Positions 35,248 through 48,473 are shown, counted from the first letter of the stretch. The stretch is 64,000 bases of DNA from Atopsyche davidsoni (GCA_022113835.1 JAILWY010000020.1:6419501-6483500), one strand, 5' to 3'. Made by a program: numbers and translations. The notes: a model not told the origin generated them from the letters alone.

Positions 35248-35347
35248 GGCCACTGAATATTGCTGTCAGAATTTAAGCTGCCATTCCAAATGATCCATTT
35301 ACCGGCATCAGAAAACCTGACTACTAGATCAGCATGTGTATCATCCG
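35248..35347 (+). ncRNA. exon-like unit A of a duplicated series
   Basis: The acceptor TTTTTCAG, 100 bases, and the donor ATCCG|GTGAGT. It contains TTACCGGCATCAGAAAACCT, closely matching unit B. All frames have stops, so it is not coding. Unit B is at 37311 and unit C at 44138. Confidence 0.4.
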
Positions 35348-37310
35348 GTGAGTTTTGACTTTTATAAAATTTTATGTCGTGCATTTAAATGATTTTTCAC
35401 CAGCAATTAATTTCATTTAATCTATCAAAAGGTTGAATGTTTTTATAATCCATTGTTTGTTTATATCTATGATCTTAATTTAATTTTCACATTGACCGGA
35501 CAACTTACACAGAGATGTAGGGTTAAAAATATTTTTTTTGTTTTTTATTGTAGCAAGTAAGTATTGTGACATTTCACACAAGTTGTGTTGGTAGATTTTT
35601 TTTCAACATTGAATATAGTGATTCAAATATAAAAGTTGGATCATTATTATTGTTAAAATAAATAAACTGTTCCAGGTAACACTTGACACTATTTCACAAT
35701 ATTATTTACATATTGTGAAATGTCACACAACCCATAGAATCGCATAGTACAATAATTATCTGATTCCTCAAGTCCACATATTGACCAAATTTAAAAGCTT
35801 TCTGTTTTGCCAGTGTGCAGTGCTAGAGGCTCTCTGTTATGTGTAATGAGAGAGTGCTTGACGAACAGCGGTGGTCAGACACGGACACTAATTCACTCAG
35901 TAGGTATTTGCAAAAAGCCAGTGAGATTGTAAAACCTATCATGAAGCTCCTATATTCTTTTGAGACTGTCAGTATGTGTATACTCAATTATCATAAGTTT
36001 CTGTGATCAGTCTCATAATTTAAAGTCTATGTTTTACTTTCGAATCATTAAATCCACCTTAATGATTGCATCGAAAAATTGCCTAATGGATTCCAGGAAA
36101 CTGATCTATATGTAATCGTTAACCTTTTGCACACAAGACCGTTTCCGCTCGGACTAATCAGCAACTCGAAGCGTTAGGTAGCGCTTCTGGTGAATTTCGT
36201 ACCTCTACCTTAAAATGATCACACACACAAATTAACACATTAAAATTTTAATATTTAATGTATATTTACATCTTTATGAAGATAATTTCGTAAACATAAG
36301 TCTGTAATTTTGCTTTGTTATGATATTTCATGTAACAATTGTCAAGATGCATGTCCGGCTTTTCTGGACAAGTATCACAATAGTATGTCGTTTGATGTCT
36401 TTTGCTAGGTTTTTTTATACATATTATCTTAATGGTATTAAATATTGTAAAGCTAACAAAATAATGGTGTAATAAGTGAATGGAAAGCTTATTAATATTG
36501 TGGGGGAGAAAAAAGTCTAATCCTCAGTGTAATATTAGTTTTAACAAATAAGGACCTTCAAATGAATGATTACGATAAGAAGTACAAGCAAGAAATATAA
36601 GGGTTGACTAGTTACACATCTAGTCCTTTTGCCACGGCTGTCAAGGCCGAACTGAAACAGCAGTCCACGGTGCAGTCCTAAATGGTGCTGCACTTAGATA
36701 AGAAATTCTTACGTAGTTTGAAAGCTAGATAACATAATGTTTGTAAAATTATATAGGCAGTGTTTAGGAACGAACTTGAAAAAACAAGATCACATAAACA
36801 TTAATAAGATATCATCATAAATAGTTGTCACCGCACATCGAATTTCCACACCAAACAATGTGTTGACCGAGACGCACCTCTCGAGTGCAAAGAGTTAATA
36901 CAATTTTCAATGAATAACTCTGCCTTCATTTTTTAAACCGAAACAAATAAGTTGTTGCTTTCAGACACTCCATTTTCTTAATTTTTAATCTCAAAAATGA
37001 ATGCCAAATATGTTAACGAGATTGTGTTTTTGTATTCTATTATTTTGAGAGTGACTCATAAATTTAGGTTTTTTTTTCCATTTTTAATTAGTCTGCAACT
37101 TGTTTTCCACACCATTTGAATACCTTTAATTATCACAGATATTTAGATCTTTGATGATATTGTAAAGTACACGTATATCACAAAAAGGAAGATATTTTAA
37201 AATATACCCTATGTCTTTCACCACAATGTTGATTTAAATATATATTTAGATGAACCAAGAGAATATTTAGAAATAAAACATTATAAAATAATTGAATTAT
37301 TGTTTTTCAG
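35348..37310. other. AT-rich intervening DNA between exon-like units A and B
   Basis: No coding region is supported. A motif (TTTCACAC and its inverse) occurs at about 35570 and 35715. Confidence 0.45.
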
Positions 37311-37390
37311 GTCTGCCGAAACATGCCGTTAGAATTTCAAGATCTGCAAGATACCGGCATCGTAAAACCTGGATAGTTACATCACCCCGA
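37311..37390 (+). ncRNA. exon-like unit B of a duplicated series
   Basis: The acceptor ATTGTTTTTCAG, 80 bases, and the donor CCCCGA|GTGAGT. GATCTGCAAGATACCGGCAT links it both to unit A (ACCGGCATC) and to unit C (GAGCTGCAAGATATTGACAG). The flanking DNA to about 37830 is also paralogous to the flank of unit C. There are stops in all frames. Confidence 0.45.
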
Positions 37391-38740
37391 GTGAGTTGAC
37401 TATTTTTGAATTTTATGTGGAGTTTGAATGATATATTCAACAAAAATCATAGAAAATTATAAAAAACATCCAATAATTAGTTTTTGATACGGCTTTGAAG
37501 TTAAAAAGGAATGATTACGATGTTTATTATTAGAATTACTTCCTTTTGTTATGCAGAAACATAGCCAATGAACAAATATATCCGTGGAGTTGCATCTTTA
37601 GTAATTTTACAATGTTTAATTAATCATACGGATTGTTATTTTTTTAAAATTATATTTAGATTCTTTAATTACTTACATCACTTCTCTTGCGACTGATGAG
37701 CGAGAATTGACCGTTTTAGGATTTATTAACTTGATCACTCATAGATGTCAGGTAAATAATTGATGAAATGCACATATTTGTTGCAAAACGCATCGCTTGT
37801 CCTAAAATGATATCTAATACTTACATGCTATTTGTTATACGATTTACAAAGAGAATAAAAATTGTCCAGTCTAAGGATTAACACGCTGTGACAATTCAAT
37901 GCTCAAATCATCTCAGAAAAATAAAGAATTTTATCATAGATTTATTCTGCTTGGTGCATTTTAAAATTTCATACATCTAAAAAGCGATGCGAAGATCTTG
38001 ACAAAGTGTCAGGTTCTTTCTAGAAAAAGGTTGTCTACATGACTTCGAAGGCCAGATATGCAGATTTTGAACTGCCGAATTGGCTGCAGCAGAATTAAGA
38101 TTTTTCTTAATTTATTTAAAGTAACTCACGTGATTCTTAGGAAATTACGTATTATTTTATCGTGTTTTATCAGGCATAATACTAACTAACTTAATAACTT
38201 CTAATAACAGGAGGTTTAATCTCAAGCCACCAAATTCAATGTTATTAGATAATTTAATAACATTATGTTTAATTTGAATTGCATATTCTCGAGTTCGATT
38301 CCTTTATGCAATCCGGCACTTAAATTCCTGTCGTGTGCATTATATTAATGAAAGTATACGACTTTTGACGGATTATGATCGTTTTTATGTTAATTATATT
38401 TGACGTTTAATTATATCATGAATTATCATAGGTTATGACTAGCTATTTCCCTATATATGTATTATTAAGATAATATTTGCGATTTTATTATGATCCTCAG
38501 ATTTGTCTTAGACGGTTGTGTATTATAAAACAGTATTCTAAGGGTATATTTAAGCGTGTGTTGAAATCATATCCGGACATATTGATAAGTATTATATGAA
38601 AGGTTAAATTTTTTTGCTATCCAAAGTCTGTGAATCTTTGAGGAGGGAAGATCCCCATATGATGCGTCTTCGGTAGGGCTGTCACAAGCCAGTGGATTGT
38701 GTTACTTTATTTAAAAACTATTTTATTTTCTTTAAAACTT
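37391..38740. other. AT-rich DNA, first part paralogous to 44250-44990
   Basis: The phrases TATGCAGAAACATAGCCAAT, GTGGAGTT, TTGCATCTTTAGTAATTTTA and TTGTCCTAAAATGATATCTA reappear in the same order after unit C (44670, 44700, 44744, 44957). From about 37850 onward I see nothing assignable. Confidence 0.5.
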
Positions 38741-38751
38741 TATTTATTACA
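38741..38751. repeat. target-site duplication, left copy
   Basis: TATTTATTACA, identical to 41584-41594 at the other end of the non-LTR insertion. Confidence 0.85.
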
Positions 38752-41583
38752 TTTTTTTTTTTTTTTTTTTATATATATGTTTGGTACCTTGCTTGTTATA
38801 TACAAGGTATTTCGTCACAATTTGGGGAAACTTTCCAAACTAGTCGATCGAATTGATCTATAAATGGGAGTGACTGATGCTACACCCCCAGGTTTATCTT
38901 TTTAATGGTTCCGATAACATGCTTCAAGAAGCCATCCAGTGACTTCATCAACTGTGGGTGTCTCGCCACTGACTTCAGGTCATCCAGGCACAGACCTTCC
39001 TGTCGGCATTGGCTCTCCAGTTGGTGTCTCTGAAGACCAAATATGGGGCATGAACCCACAAGGTGGATCACTGTTTGTGGTGTCAAATCATCACAAGGGC
39101 ATGTGTCGTCGCTCGTCAAGTGGAACCTGCGGAGATAACTTCTCATCGCTCCATGACCCGTTAAGAGCTGGGTTGATTCAAAGCTAATTCCGCAGGTATT
39201 CCTGTATACAGCGGCGTCCGTTACAGAATCAAAGAACATCTTTGTTACGTTTCCTTGCGGAGAGCTTGTGTACCTTTCGTTCCATGTGTCCATTGTAGTT
39301 TTCCTCTGGAGATTTTTTGCGAAACTCAGAGGAAAGTCGGAAAATACATAAGTCATTTTCTTTTTGGTGGCTTCTTTAGCCTTTTCGTCAGCTCTCTCGT
39401 TGCCAACAAGACCTACGTGAGCTCTCACCCAGCCTATCTCGATGTTAACATCACTTGCTTGGATTTCTCTTAGCTTTTTCTGGATGTTTACAATTAGAGG
39501 GTTGGTTGATTGTTTGGATATACTGTCTACCCCCGAGCGACAATCAGTGAGTATTTTCACTGACTGCCACCTACCAGATGGTTTTAGTAATATCCAGCGA
39601 AGAGCCTCGTTAATAGCAACGAGCTCACTCTGAAATACGGAGCAGCAGTCAGCAAGTTTCAATGTTCTAGCAGGAAGTTCTAGGCCGTTTTCATATGGAA
39701 CAAACGCCGCTCCAACCTTTCCCTCGAGTAAGCTACCGTCCGTGTATATAGTGAGCTCATTGTCTTTAGGCGTAGGGATATCTTGGTCAAAATATCGGGG
39801 GTCACTTTGATGTCTCTGACTCGGATGAGGCAATGAAAAAATGTCAACTACTCCTTGATATTTCCTGTCACTAGGAAGAAAATCGGTGATGCCTCGTTTC
39901 TTGACATTGTATATTGCTTGCCTCTCTTGTATCATCAGGTCCAGTGGAATGAGGCCAGAAATGGCCTGGGCTGATACAAGTGATACAGTTCTGTATGCTC
40001 TGCATATTCTGAGTGCAAATTGTCTCTGAAAAGTGTCTAGTTTCTTCTTATTTGTTTTCTTTTTGGTTGCCTCAGCCCATACGCTTGCCCCGTATGTGAT
40101 TAAAGGCTCGACAGCTCCAATGTAGAGTGCTTTCATCACGTCAGGAGAGCATCCCCATGTGGGTTTCGTTGCTCTTACAATCATTTGGGTTATCGCAGCG
40201 GCTTTCTTACACACGTTGTCGATATGGCGAGACCAGTTTAAATTTTTATCTATTGTCAGTCCTAGGATTTTGAAATGATCGACTAGGGTGAGAATTTTGC
40301 CATTCATCGTGATTTTCGGGGTACGTTCTCTCCGGCGGGTTATCGGCATCGCGTTCGTTTTATGCTCTGAGAACTCTAATTTCACTTTTTTACCCCAGTT
40401 AACTATGCGCTGGAGAGCAGACGATGTCAGCGACTCGGCATCTTCAATAGTATTGGCCGATACTATTAGGAGAACATCATCAGCAAAGGCCTGTACGTGG
40501 CAGTGTTCTCTGAAATCTATACTGAGCAGGTCGTCCAGTATTATATTCCAGAAAGTTGGACCACATGTAGAACCTTGGATGCACCCTTTAGTAGTCATCT
40601 TGCAGCGTGTAATTCCGGCATGGCTGATTTGCACAGTTCTATTGGAGAGATAGCTTCTGACGAGTTCAAATAAGTTGCACGGACATTGCTTTGCTGCTAG
40701 TTGGTGTAGCAAGAATGGCCACCATGCATTGTCAAAAGCTCCTTTGATGTCTAAAGAAACAGCAATATTTAATAATTTATTTTCCCTGTTATTTTTAATT
40801 TTGTCTATCGCTGTGTTAAGTGCATCTTCTGTTGATCTTTGAGGCGTAAATCCGAATTGATTATTATTTAGTTTTTTGGAGATGTGTAGATGCCAGGAAA
40901 TTCTTTCAACCATCAGCTTTTCCAGTGTCTTGCCAAATATGGAAAGAAGTCCTATAGGTCTATAGGATTTGATATCCGTGTAATCGTTCTTGCCTGGCTT
41001 GGGAATCACTATCACTGTTGCTTTTTTCCATGTGTCCGGGAAACATTTCATTCTAAGACACGCGTTGAACATTTCGAGAGAAAGATCTCGAAATGATAGC
41101 ACGAAATTGTGACATATATCCGAGGTAAAATTGTCGTCTCCTGGCGCTTTTGATGGATCCATGTTTTCTAGTACCCTGATGATTTCAGAGATTACAAAAG
41201 GTGGGTCGTCGGGTGTATTGGGTGTGGTCTTGGAATTTTTCCTGATAATTTTTTGATCTATAGTGTCTGTTGACTCTGAATCGTCCGGGAAAAAGTATTC
41301 TTGTAATGCTTCAGCAGAGTCCTCCGCATTCGAAAATATTAAAGGCCCATTTCTTAAAGTAGTAGGGGGCTTTGCTTTATTTGTAGAGGTGAGTACTCTG
41401 TAGACCGTCGACCACACTGTTTCTCTGTTTTGGTTCGAGCAGTAGTCTTTCCATGATTGTATTTTGGCTTTCTGGATTGCAATTTTGTAGGTTTCTTTAG
41501 CATTTAAGAATGCTGGCAATGTTATTGATTCTCTTCTTGCGGGACCTGAATTTTGTAGTCTGTGTTTGGCTCTTACGACTTCA
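38752..41583 (-). mobile_element. 5'-truncated non-LTR retrotransposon, RT plus RNase H (I/LOA/R1 group)
   Basis: The minus-strand insertion has a poly(A) tail of about 19 (the T run at 38752-38770), a 3' UTR of about 110 bases, one long open frame and a 5' truncation. It is flanked by an exact 11-bp duplication (TATTTATTACA). The endonuclease part is missing, as expected from incomplete reverse transcription. The frame is uninterrupted from the breakpoint to its stop and the duplication is perfect, so insertion should be recent and a full-length master copy is likely elsewhere in the genome. Confidence 0.9.
38880..41583 (-). CDS. reverse transcriptase/RNase H polyprotein, N-terminally truncated
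   Basis: About 900 codons remain open. The frame extends about 21 codons upstream of the first usual start, to the insertion border (EVVRAKHRLQNSG). RT motifs in order: NNQFGFTPQRSTEDAL, VSLDIKGAFDNAWW, GCIQGSTCGPTFWN, and the catalytic AFADDVLLIV. The RNase H domain keeps its acidic residues: IYTDGSLLEGKVG, VFQSELVAINEAL, ILTDCRSGVDS, VGNERADEKAKEA. A C-terminal zinc knuckle (CPCDDLTPQTVIHLVGSC) follows. An RNase H after RT is usual in the I and LOA clades; R1 elements usually lack it. There is no endonuclease domain, so the copy cannot retrotranspose by itself. Confidence 0.9.
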
Positions 41584-41594
41584 TATTTATTACA
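41584..41594. repeat. target-site duplication, right copy
   Basis: TATTTATTACA, identical to 38741-38751. Confidence 0.85.
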
Positions 41595-44137
41595 TTATAT
41601 TACCATACATTTTTATAAGACACTAATTTATTATAAAATTTACGGATAACTTAACCTTTACTTTCTTATTTCATTATTAACTTTTTAAGACTTTTTATAT
41701 TATCATGACAGGTACACAGTTTTCGTTACTCTGCCAGGGAGGTTAGCACTTTAATCTACTTTTAAACTATGCAAACATTAATTTATTATATCGTGACAAG
41801 TATGTCACAACACGTACTGACACGCGGCTGTATATTGTCGCGCGAAGACAGAAACTAACACCGGAGAAGTCTTCTGGAGACTTCTCTCCCTAGGAGAAGG
41901 GCAGGTTTATATTCAATATTAGATCTCATAAAATATATATAGCTTTTGTGAGACCCAAATTTATATAAATCAAAAAGACATCTTAACTCACTAAGAGGGA
42001 ACTCTCGAGATGAAATATTTGTGCCCACATAACTGTATGCAATAAATTTATACTATTTATCTCAAGAGTTTTACATGTTTCTTAAAATATCAAATCATGA
42101 ATTATTCAGCTAAGTCAGTTTTATCTCGGAGTTTACAATAATTCACTCACGACCGTGTGAAGGTCTTCATATAAAAAATCTTCATTCCGAAGGATCTCCA
42201 TTTCGTAAGTTAGAACTTAGCATGTACTTAAAAATATCAATTATTAATTATTATTATCAATTATCTCTAACCGAATTTAATTATATCACCAAGTTGCCAA
42301 TAATTGAAAGTCACAAAATAGTTTGTAATTATTTTTAGGTTTGTATTTTATTGGATTGCATTTTTAGGATTGAATCAGGATCATGTGTATATTTACGCTC
42401 TGAATTGAATTTCCAGGCTCTGTTGTTGTCAAACTCTTATTCTAAGCTTTCTGTAAACTGAACGGCATATATTTTTGTGTGTTATATTATATATCTTCCG
42501 TCAGGCTTTATTTTACTAGATCCAAATTGAAGTGCTATTTCATTAATTATTCTCATATACTATTTCATATTTTTCATTATTACATTTCTTTACAGAAAGG
42601 CGGGATTTTATAATCTATTTAGGTTGGACCAGAAGATACAAGTACTTAAAGATGGGAAAAGAATAATGTAGTTAGCGGATATGTTAACAACGATCGCTGA
42701 GAATGTGAATTTGAAATACAGGAAGAGATAAATCTTAAAACTTTTATTCAAACAATTGCAAGTTGTATTCTAATTACAATCAATTGACGCGGGCTGCAAA
42801 AAGGCTGATTCTCCTGCTATAGAAGTCACACAATTAATTAATACACCGCTGCGATTAATTGATATTTGAGATCAAAATCTGATATTTTGAATCGTTCTTG
42901 TACTCCACGAATTATGATTCTAATCTCTCTTCATACTGTTGAATTAAAAGTAGAAATCGTGTTTGAATTTATAAACTACAGACAGATAAATTTTCTGCAC
43001 CAACCTCTTTCATCAGATCGTGTGATTAGAGTTCAGGATTAAAGGTTGTAGTGTGTAACATTGACAGGAATCTGAAGGTGAAATTTTTCTTCAATCAGCA
43101 GTCTTTTTTAATTATTTTTTTTATCGTTTACTGGGAGCTTATTTATCTAAGGATTGTTTAGAAATGACATGTTTTTCCTATGTACCTAGCTCTGTAGCGT
43201 ATTCGCCAGACTGCAAATGTGTAATATTTTCAAGAAGCCTAATAATAAATATTGTTAAAAGTTTCAATCAGGCAAATATTTATTGTCTGTTGCATATGTT
43301 AAAATTACTAAACAGTGACGTTTTTGACAGGTCAAGTTGCCTCCTTGAGTCCATAAATTTATTAAGTTTGGCAGCCTGTATTGTGTCAGTGGCAGCAGAG
43401 GTCACATTTGACCAGTTTAGTGCAGTCTGCAAAGTGGTGTTGTGTGTTTGGGGTGCTTCTAGTGATGTGTGTTTGCGGTGGTTCTAGTGATGTGCTGTTT
43501 TTGGTGAACTAATATTCTCCTTGAAGAGTGTTTAACAGTTTTCAGACTCAGTGGTGAAGTGGACAAGAAGTCATAAAATGTGTCATGGATCTCTTTAAAC
43601 AGGTACATTCAAATTTATCGGTCAAAGAAATGATTGTTACAAATTTGCTGTAGATCAAATGTAAAATTATCCTAGAAAATCCCACAGATCTATTAAATTT
43701 TACCAGTTGCTTTAATCTGTAAACACTAAACAGTAGTTTAACAGCAAATCCAGCAATCAGCTATAAGTAATAAATATACAAATATATTAACATATATTTG
43801 TATTCCTTCATTCTTTTGTCACTTTGAATTCAATTAATATCACTTTTCCAACTACTCTTATTTATGAATATAAATTAAATTATACATTGAAGATTTAAGA
43901 TCTTTTATAAATACTCTTCAAATTACAACAACTTCACCGATTTTACAAGGCCGTAAGAGTAGCACATCATATTATTATATATCTGTGGCAAATCTGGAAT
44001 CACAGCTGTCACTTTAATCTAACAGAGCCTTTAGTTACAAATATACTTGTATACCAACATTTTGAAAACAACGGTTATTTAAAAACAAAGCTTGAATAAA
44101 CCCAGAAAATATTAATAGTGAATTTATTGTTTTTCAG
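41595..44137. other. AT-rich DNA without a recognised gene
   Basis: An acceptor-like TTCTTTACAG at 42585-42594 and a short ATGGATCTCTTTAAACAG|GTACAT at about 43584-43607 could be exon borders of the same putative transcript. No coding region is supported. Confidence 0.4.
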
Positions 44138-44246
44138 GTTCGCAGAGTGTTATGTGGTAGCAGTGTGTAAGGAGTTATTCGGCTTTTCCTGAGCTGCAAG
44201 ATATTGACAGCGGAAAGCTTGATCGGGCCTGCAGGCGCTTCAGCCG
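44138..44246 (+). ncRNA. exon-like unit C of a duplicated series
   Basis: The acceptor TTTATTGTTTTTCAG, 109 bases, and the donor CAGCCG|GTGAGT. It shares the central GAGCTGCAAGATATTGACAG phrase with unit B, and its flanks match B's flanks for several hundred bases. There are stops in all frames. Confidence 0.45.
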
Positions 44247-47200
44247 GTGAGTGTTTTTACTCTTATACAATTGTTACTCTTATACAATGTCGTGCGGTTA
44301 GCAAGAGTTACTGATTCCACTCAATTTATTATAAAGTAGTATTTTTCGATAGTGCTTTGTGTATTTGACAATTTAATAACTGTTTTCCATTATAAAGCAC
44401 TTTTCATTATTGCTTAATCTGTATTTTGCATTTGTCACAAGTTGCTTTTCGGTTGAATGGAGTTTTAGCATTCTAACCCAACGACCATATTCCTTCGGTT
44501 GACGGAACGTGACAGATTTAAGAAAATATATGAGCCAGCATTTTAATTAAATACATTTGATACAACATTTTTATTGCTCTCGTATGTCTGATTCTCACAT
44601 TAGAATTTATTTTCACATAGCATCATCTATTCCTTGTATAGAAAAATTAGAATTACTTCTCTGTTGCTATGCAGAAACATAAGCATATAAATAAGTATGC
44701 ATGTGGAGTTTTATAAGCCAATTACTTTGAGACTTGCATCTTTAATAATTTTACATTGTTTTATCATTTTGTGATAGACAATTTTATTAATTTATTTATC
44801 AATTTCTCAATTCACAACCACCTACCACCGGCAGGTAAGAATTGAATATTTTAGGCTGTTGTTTATCTGAGTATCTTATGAGTAAGTTTGAGATTTTTAT
44901 TAGATGTGAAAAAAAAATTGAATAAAAGGATTTGTTTGCAGTAAAATGCACAGCATGTCCTAAAATGACATTTGATCATTTGGTAATATTTCTAATGGAA
45001 ATTGAGCATATAATTTTATTATTTTTATCGAAAATTTATTTATTTAAACACAATCAAACTTAATATTATTTTTGCTCGTGAGTAGTATGGCTTATACAAG
45101 TTAATATATTGAGAAGTGTTTAACACAATTCAAATGAATATTAATCTAATAATTGGAAAAAATAATTAATAAACGGTCTGTTTATACCAAAATATGGAAT
45201 CTGTCTATCCGAATCCGGTATAAACATGTGAGATAAACTACTGCACGAGGTGTCACTCGCTTCCGGTGGACTTTCTTATGAATCTGTCATGTTCCAAAAA
45301 GCCAGCACGCGTGTTACATTTCTTGTAGAATTTAACACCTGTTTCTTTTACTTTTATGTGTTTTTGATAGATTATTTTCTTATGTTGTTCTTCACAAATT
45401 GTTTTTTTATTTTAAGATTTTTTGATGTGTTATTATTTTAGAACAGTATCTGTTTTTTAAAACAGATGTTTTAATCAAATAATTGTAGGATATAGATAGA
45501 TATATATTTAGCAGCAAAATTTTCTATGCAGTCAGGTTTCAGTGCTATGCAGTTGTTCTTTAGTTACTCATATAGATTAGTAAATATACTAATATAGGAG
45601 GAGTGCATATCTTTATTGATTTGTACTAAAATTACATTAGGTTAGATCATCAGTTATTCAATCGTTATTTGTTTTATTTTATTAAGGTATACAAGATTCG
45701 TTTTATCTACTGTCGGTATAGTTACTTTCAGATTTTATTACTCCAGGTTTGGTTAGGCTTTTTAAAATTATTTTTTTATAATTTTTACATGTTAGGTGCA
45801 TTTGTGTGAGGTTTCGATTTGTTTCGTTACAGAATACGAGTTAGATATGCGTTTGTTGAGACTTGATCAATCTTATCGTATATTAAAAATAAATTTTACA
45901 TTGCTTAATGTAATAACGTAATTTTCATAATATAATTTAAAATAATCTGTCGACGTTTGACTTTACTCGTGTAAAATAAGTGTATTTCGAAAATCCCTTA
46001 TGAGTATTCTGAGCGCAGAGTTTTCATTAATATATCGAATTGTCATAATTCTTAGGTAATTTACCTTCATAAATTCATACTGAATTAATTACAATGTTTG
46101 AGATTAATCATTTGATATATACACAGATCCCCCGATTTAAACGATACTATATTTAGACAATTTCCCTTGTACACGGTTATTAAAATATTTGATTTAAATA
46201 TAGGAAACAAGTAGTCATTTTTATTAGTTCCCTTGCTAACACCGTCGCTTATATTTCATTTTTCATTATCATTTTTTACAAAATGACCAGAATGTTGAAA
46301 GAACTCTCACATTAATAAACTAACGTCAAAACTTGAACCTCATCCCATACTATAGAGTGATGAAAGTGATGTCGTACCAATCGCAATGAATAGAATAACA
46401 GTCTACGAAAGTAATTGAATTGTCGGTTATTTAAAAATAAATTCTATTTCTTGTTTCCATGTGCAAAATGAACTACACACATATACTTTTCTATTTGTGT
46501 CATCTTATGAACAGACCGTTTTTTTTAATTTTTAAAAAATTATATATTCAGTTTTATTTTATGTTGAAATAATTGACTGAATTATGCACATGTATGTTTG
46601 ATTTCTATTTACTCGGTTTTCTAAGAAACCCATTCTCAGTGTAAATCGGGGGAAAGGTGAATATATATTTAAAAAATGAAGTACCATTATATAAAATAGT
46701 ATTTTAGAAGAAATCAACATTACAATGTTGACCGCACTGATCTTTTTAAAGGTTTTTCTTTTATTTAATCATAACGAGGCTTAAACTCTTTTTAATGTCA
46801 CATATTCTGTGACCTGAGAACGGTTTCATCAGCTTGAGAATATAGAACTCTCCAAGTGCAGTTAAATCTTCTCGTCTCTCATCCTTTCCTTAATAGGCAA
46901 GTCCATTTACTACATACTTCACATGTCAACCTAAATTTGATTCTAAATTTATCCATTCTGTTTGCCACGTATAGGATTTCTTTCTTTAATTTCTGTACTT
47001 TTTGCCTTATAAGCAGAGCAATAAAGAATCTAATTTTTTTAGTTCCCATGTAGTTCCGAACACTCTAAAAGCTTCTGCTTCTGTGAACGTTATCATTAGC
47101 ACATATATTGTGCATATATTTAACATGCATAAATTTATACTGAAATAATTATTATATTTCAGATTAATCATTTGATATGGACACCTATCTCCAGATTTAA

Positions 47201-47690
47201 CGGTACTTTATTTTCACGATTTCTCTTTAACAATATAGAATTTAAAAGAAAAAAAAAAGGAGTCTTTATTTATAAAATTGTTGAAACATACGTGAGTTGC
47301 CAGTAAAAAAATGTAAACGGATTTTTTTTTTAATACGTGAAGTCAGATACGGAGTTTAAAAAAGTTTTATTTTAAATATGTTTAATAGTTTTAAATCAAT
47401 AAGATATATGTTTAAGTACTAGGTTTATATTGTCTTTGGATTCGTAAGTGTACAGTTTCCGGTAAAATCAAGATTTATTTGACATTTAGGGTTACGGGTA
47501 ACTTATTCTTATTAAAGAAAGAAGTTCAAAAATCAACCCTCATTATTACTGTAGGTGATTTGAGTTGTGAGTTCAACGAGTAGATTAGGATTATCAAATG
47601 TACCAATTTGTAGATACATATGATAAATTATTGTATTTCTCCATGTTCGTCGCGAGTGTACTTTGTCGGTTTTAACACATTGTATGCGGG
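44247..47690. other. AT-rich DNA with two local duplications
   Basis: 44250-44990 is paralogous to 37391-37830. Separately, 46070-46225 is paralogous to 47125-47275: both read through ACTGAATTAATTAC-like text, then AGATTAATCATTTGATAT, AGATTTAAxGGTACT and a T-rich end. No gene is supported. Confidence 0.5.
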
Positions 47691-47994
47691 AATTAAATAT
47701 CGTTTCCGGAATAACTCCAAAAAAAAAATGGTTTTTAATTAAGAATAGTTTCAATACAAGTTCTTTACAACACAAAAGTCTAGCTAACATTGAATCTTAT
47801 ACTAAATATGCGGTCCTTATACAATAGGGTTTGCAGCCTGGGGGCTCCTGTGGTTATCGTCACTCAGATCGTTTCCGCCTGGGGGTCGCAGCTGGGTTTT
47901 TTTTTATGTTGTGACCCTATCGTCTAATGTTGACGTCTTATGCCGATTGATGCGGAATGTGTTTTAGCTCCGAAGGCGATATGAACTCGTATCT
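47691..47994 (-). repeat. 3' LTR of the errantivirus
   Basis: 304 bp. It aligns to the 5' LTR along its length (AATTAAATATCGTTTCCGGA at one edge, GATATGAACTCGTATCT at the other). Immediately inside lies the purine run AGGAGGGAGGAG (minus strand, 48004-47993), the polypurine tract. It lacks the internal duplication of the 5' LTR. Confidence 0.85.
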
Positions 47995-48473
47995 CCTCCC
48001 TCCTCAAGTTTTGAATTTATGGGCTTCACGAGTACTAAATTCAAATCGGTGTCGGCGGTTGCTTCTTTCTTCTTAATCCGAAAGGCGTAGTACATAGCTG
48101 CTATTACTAGAATTATTAAAATGATTAAATATGTCGGTATTGTCCAGACTGCCGGGTGGACATCCTTTGTTTCTTCTATGTTCTTGACGTTCTCTTTCAA
48201 TATTTCGTAATCTTTCTTTATCTTGTTACTTATTCTTAGTTTATTTAAAACTATAAGTTGTTCTTCAGCATTTTTGTTCAAAACGAAGAACTCTTCTTGT
48301 TGCGGTAGTATGATTGGTTTTCCTTTTATGTCGTCTTGGTGATTGGAGTATGTCGTCTTGGTGATTGGAGTATGTCGTGTTTTGTAGTTTAAATCTACAT
48401 TCTTTTGGAAGTTGCAAGACATATGCTCCGCTGATAAATTAGGTTTCAGTACATTGCAGTTGAATTGTTGCAA
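47964..48473 (-). pseudogene. env C-terminal part with transmembrane anchor
   Basis: A 169-codon frame contains a membrane segment (PTYLIILIILVIAAMYYAF) followed by a basic RIKKK stop-transfer and a short cytoplasmic tail. The frame ends inside the 3' LTR, as env does in errantiviruses. A short direct repeat (TTGGTGATTGGAGTATGTCG) at 48339-48375 duplicates a few residues. It is separated from the upstream env pieces by stops. Confidence 0.75.

Noticed and set aside
47533..47790. 85-codon minus-strand frame across the 3' LTR edge
   Set aside because: It crosses from the LTR into flanking DNA, shows no domain, and is explained by the element border.
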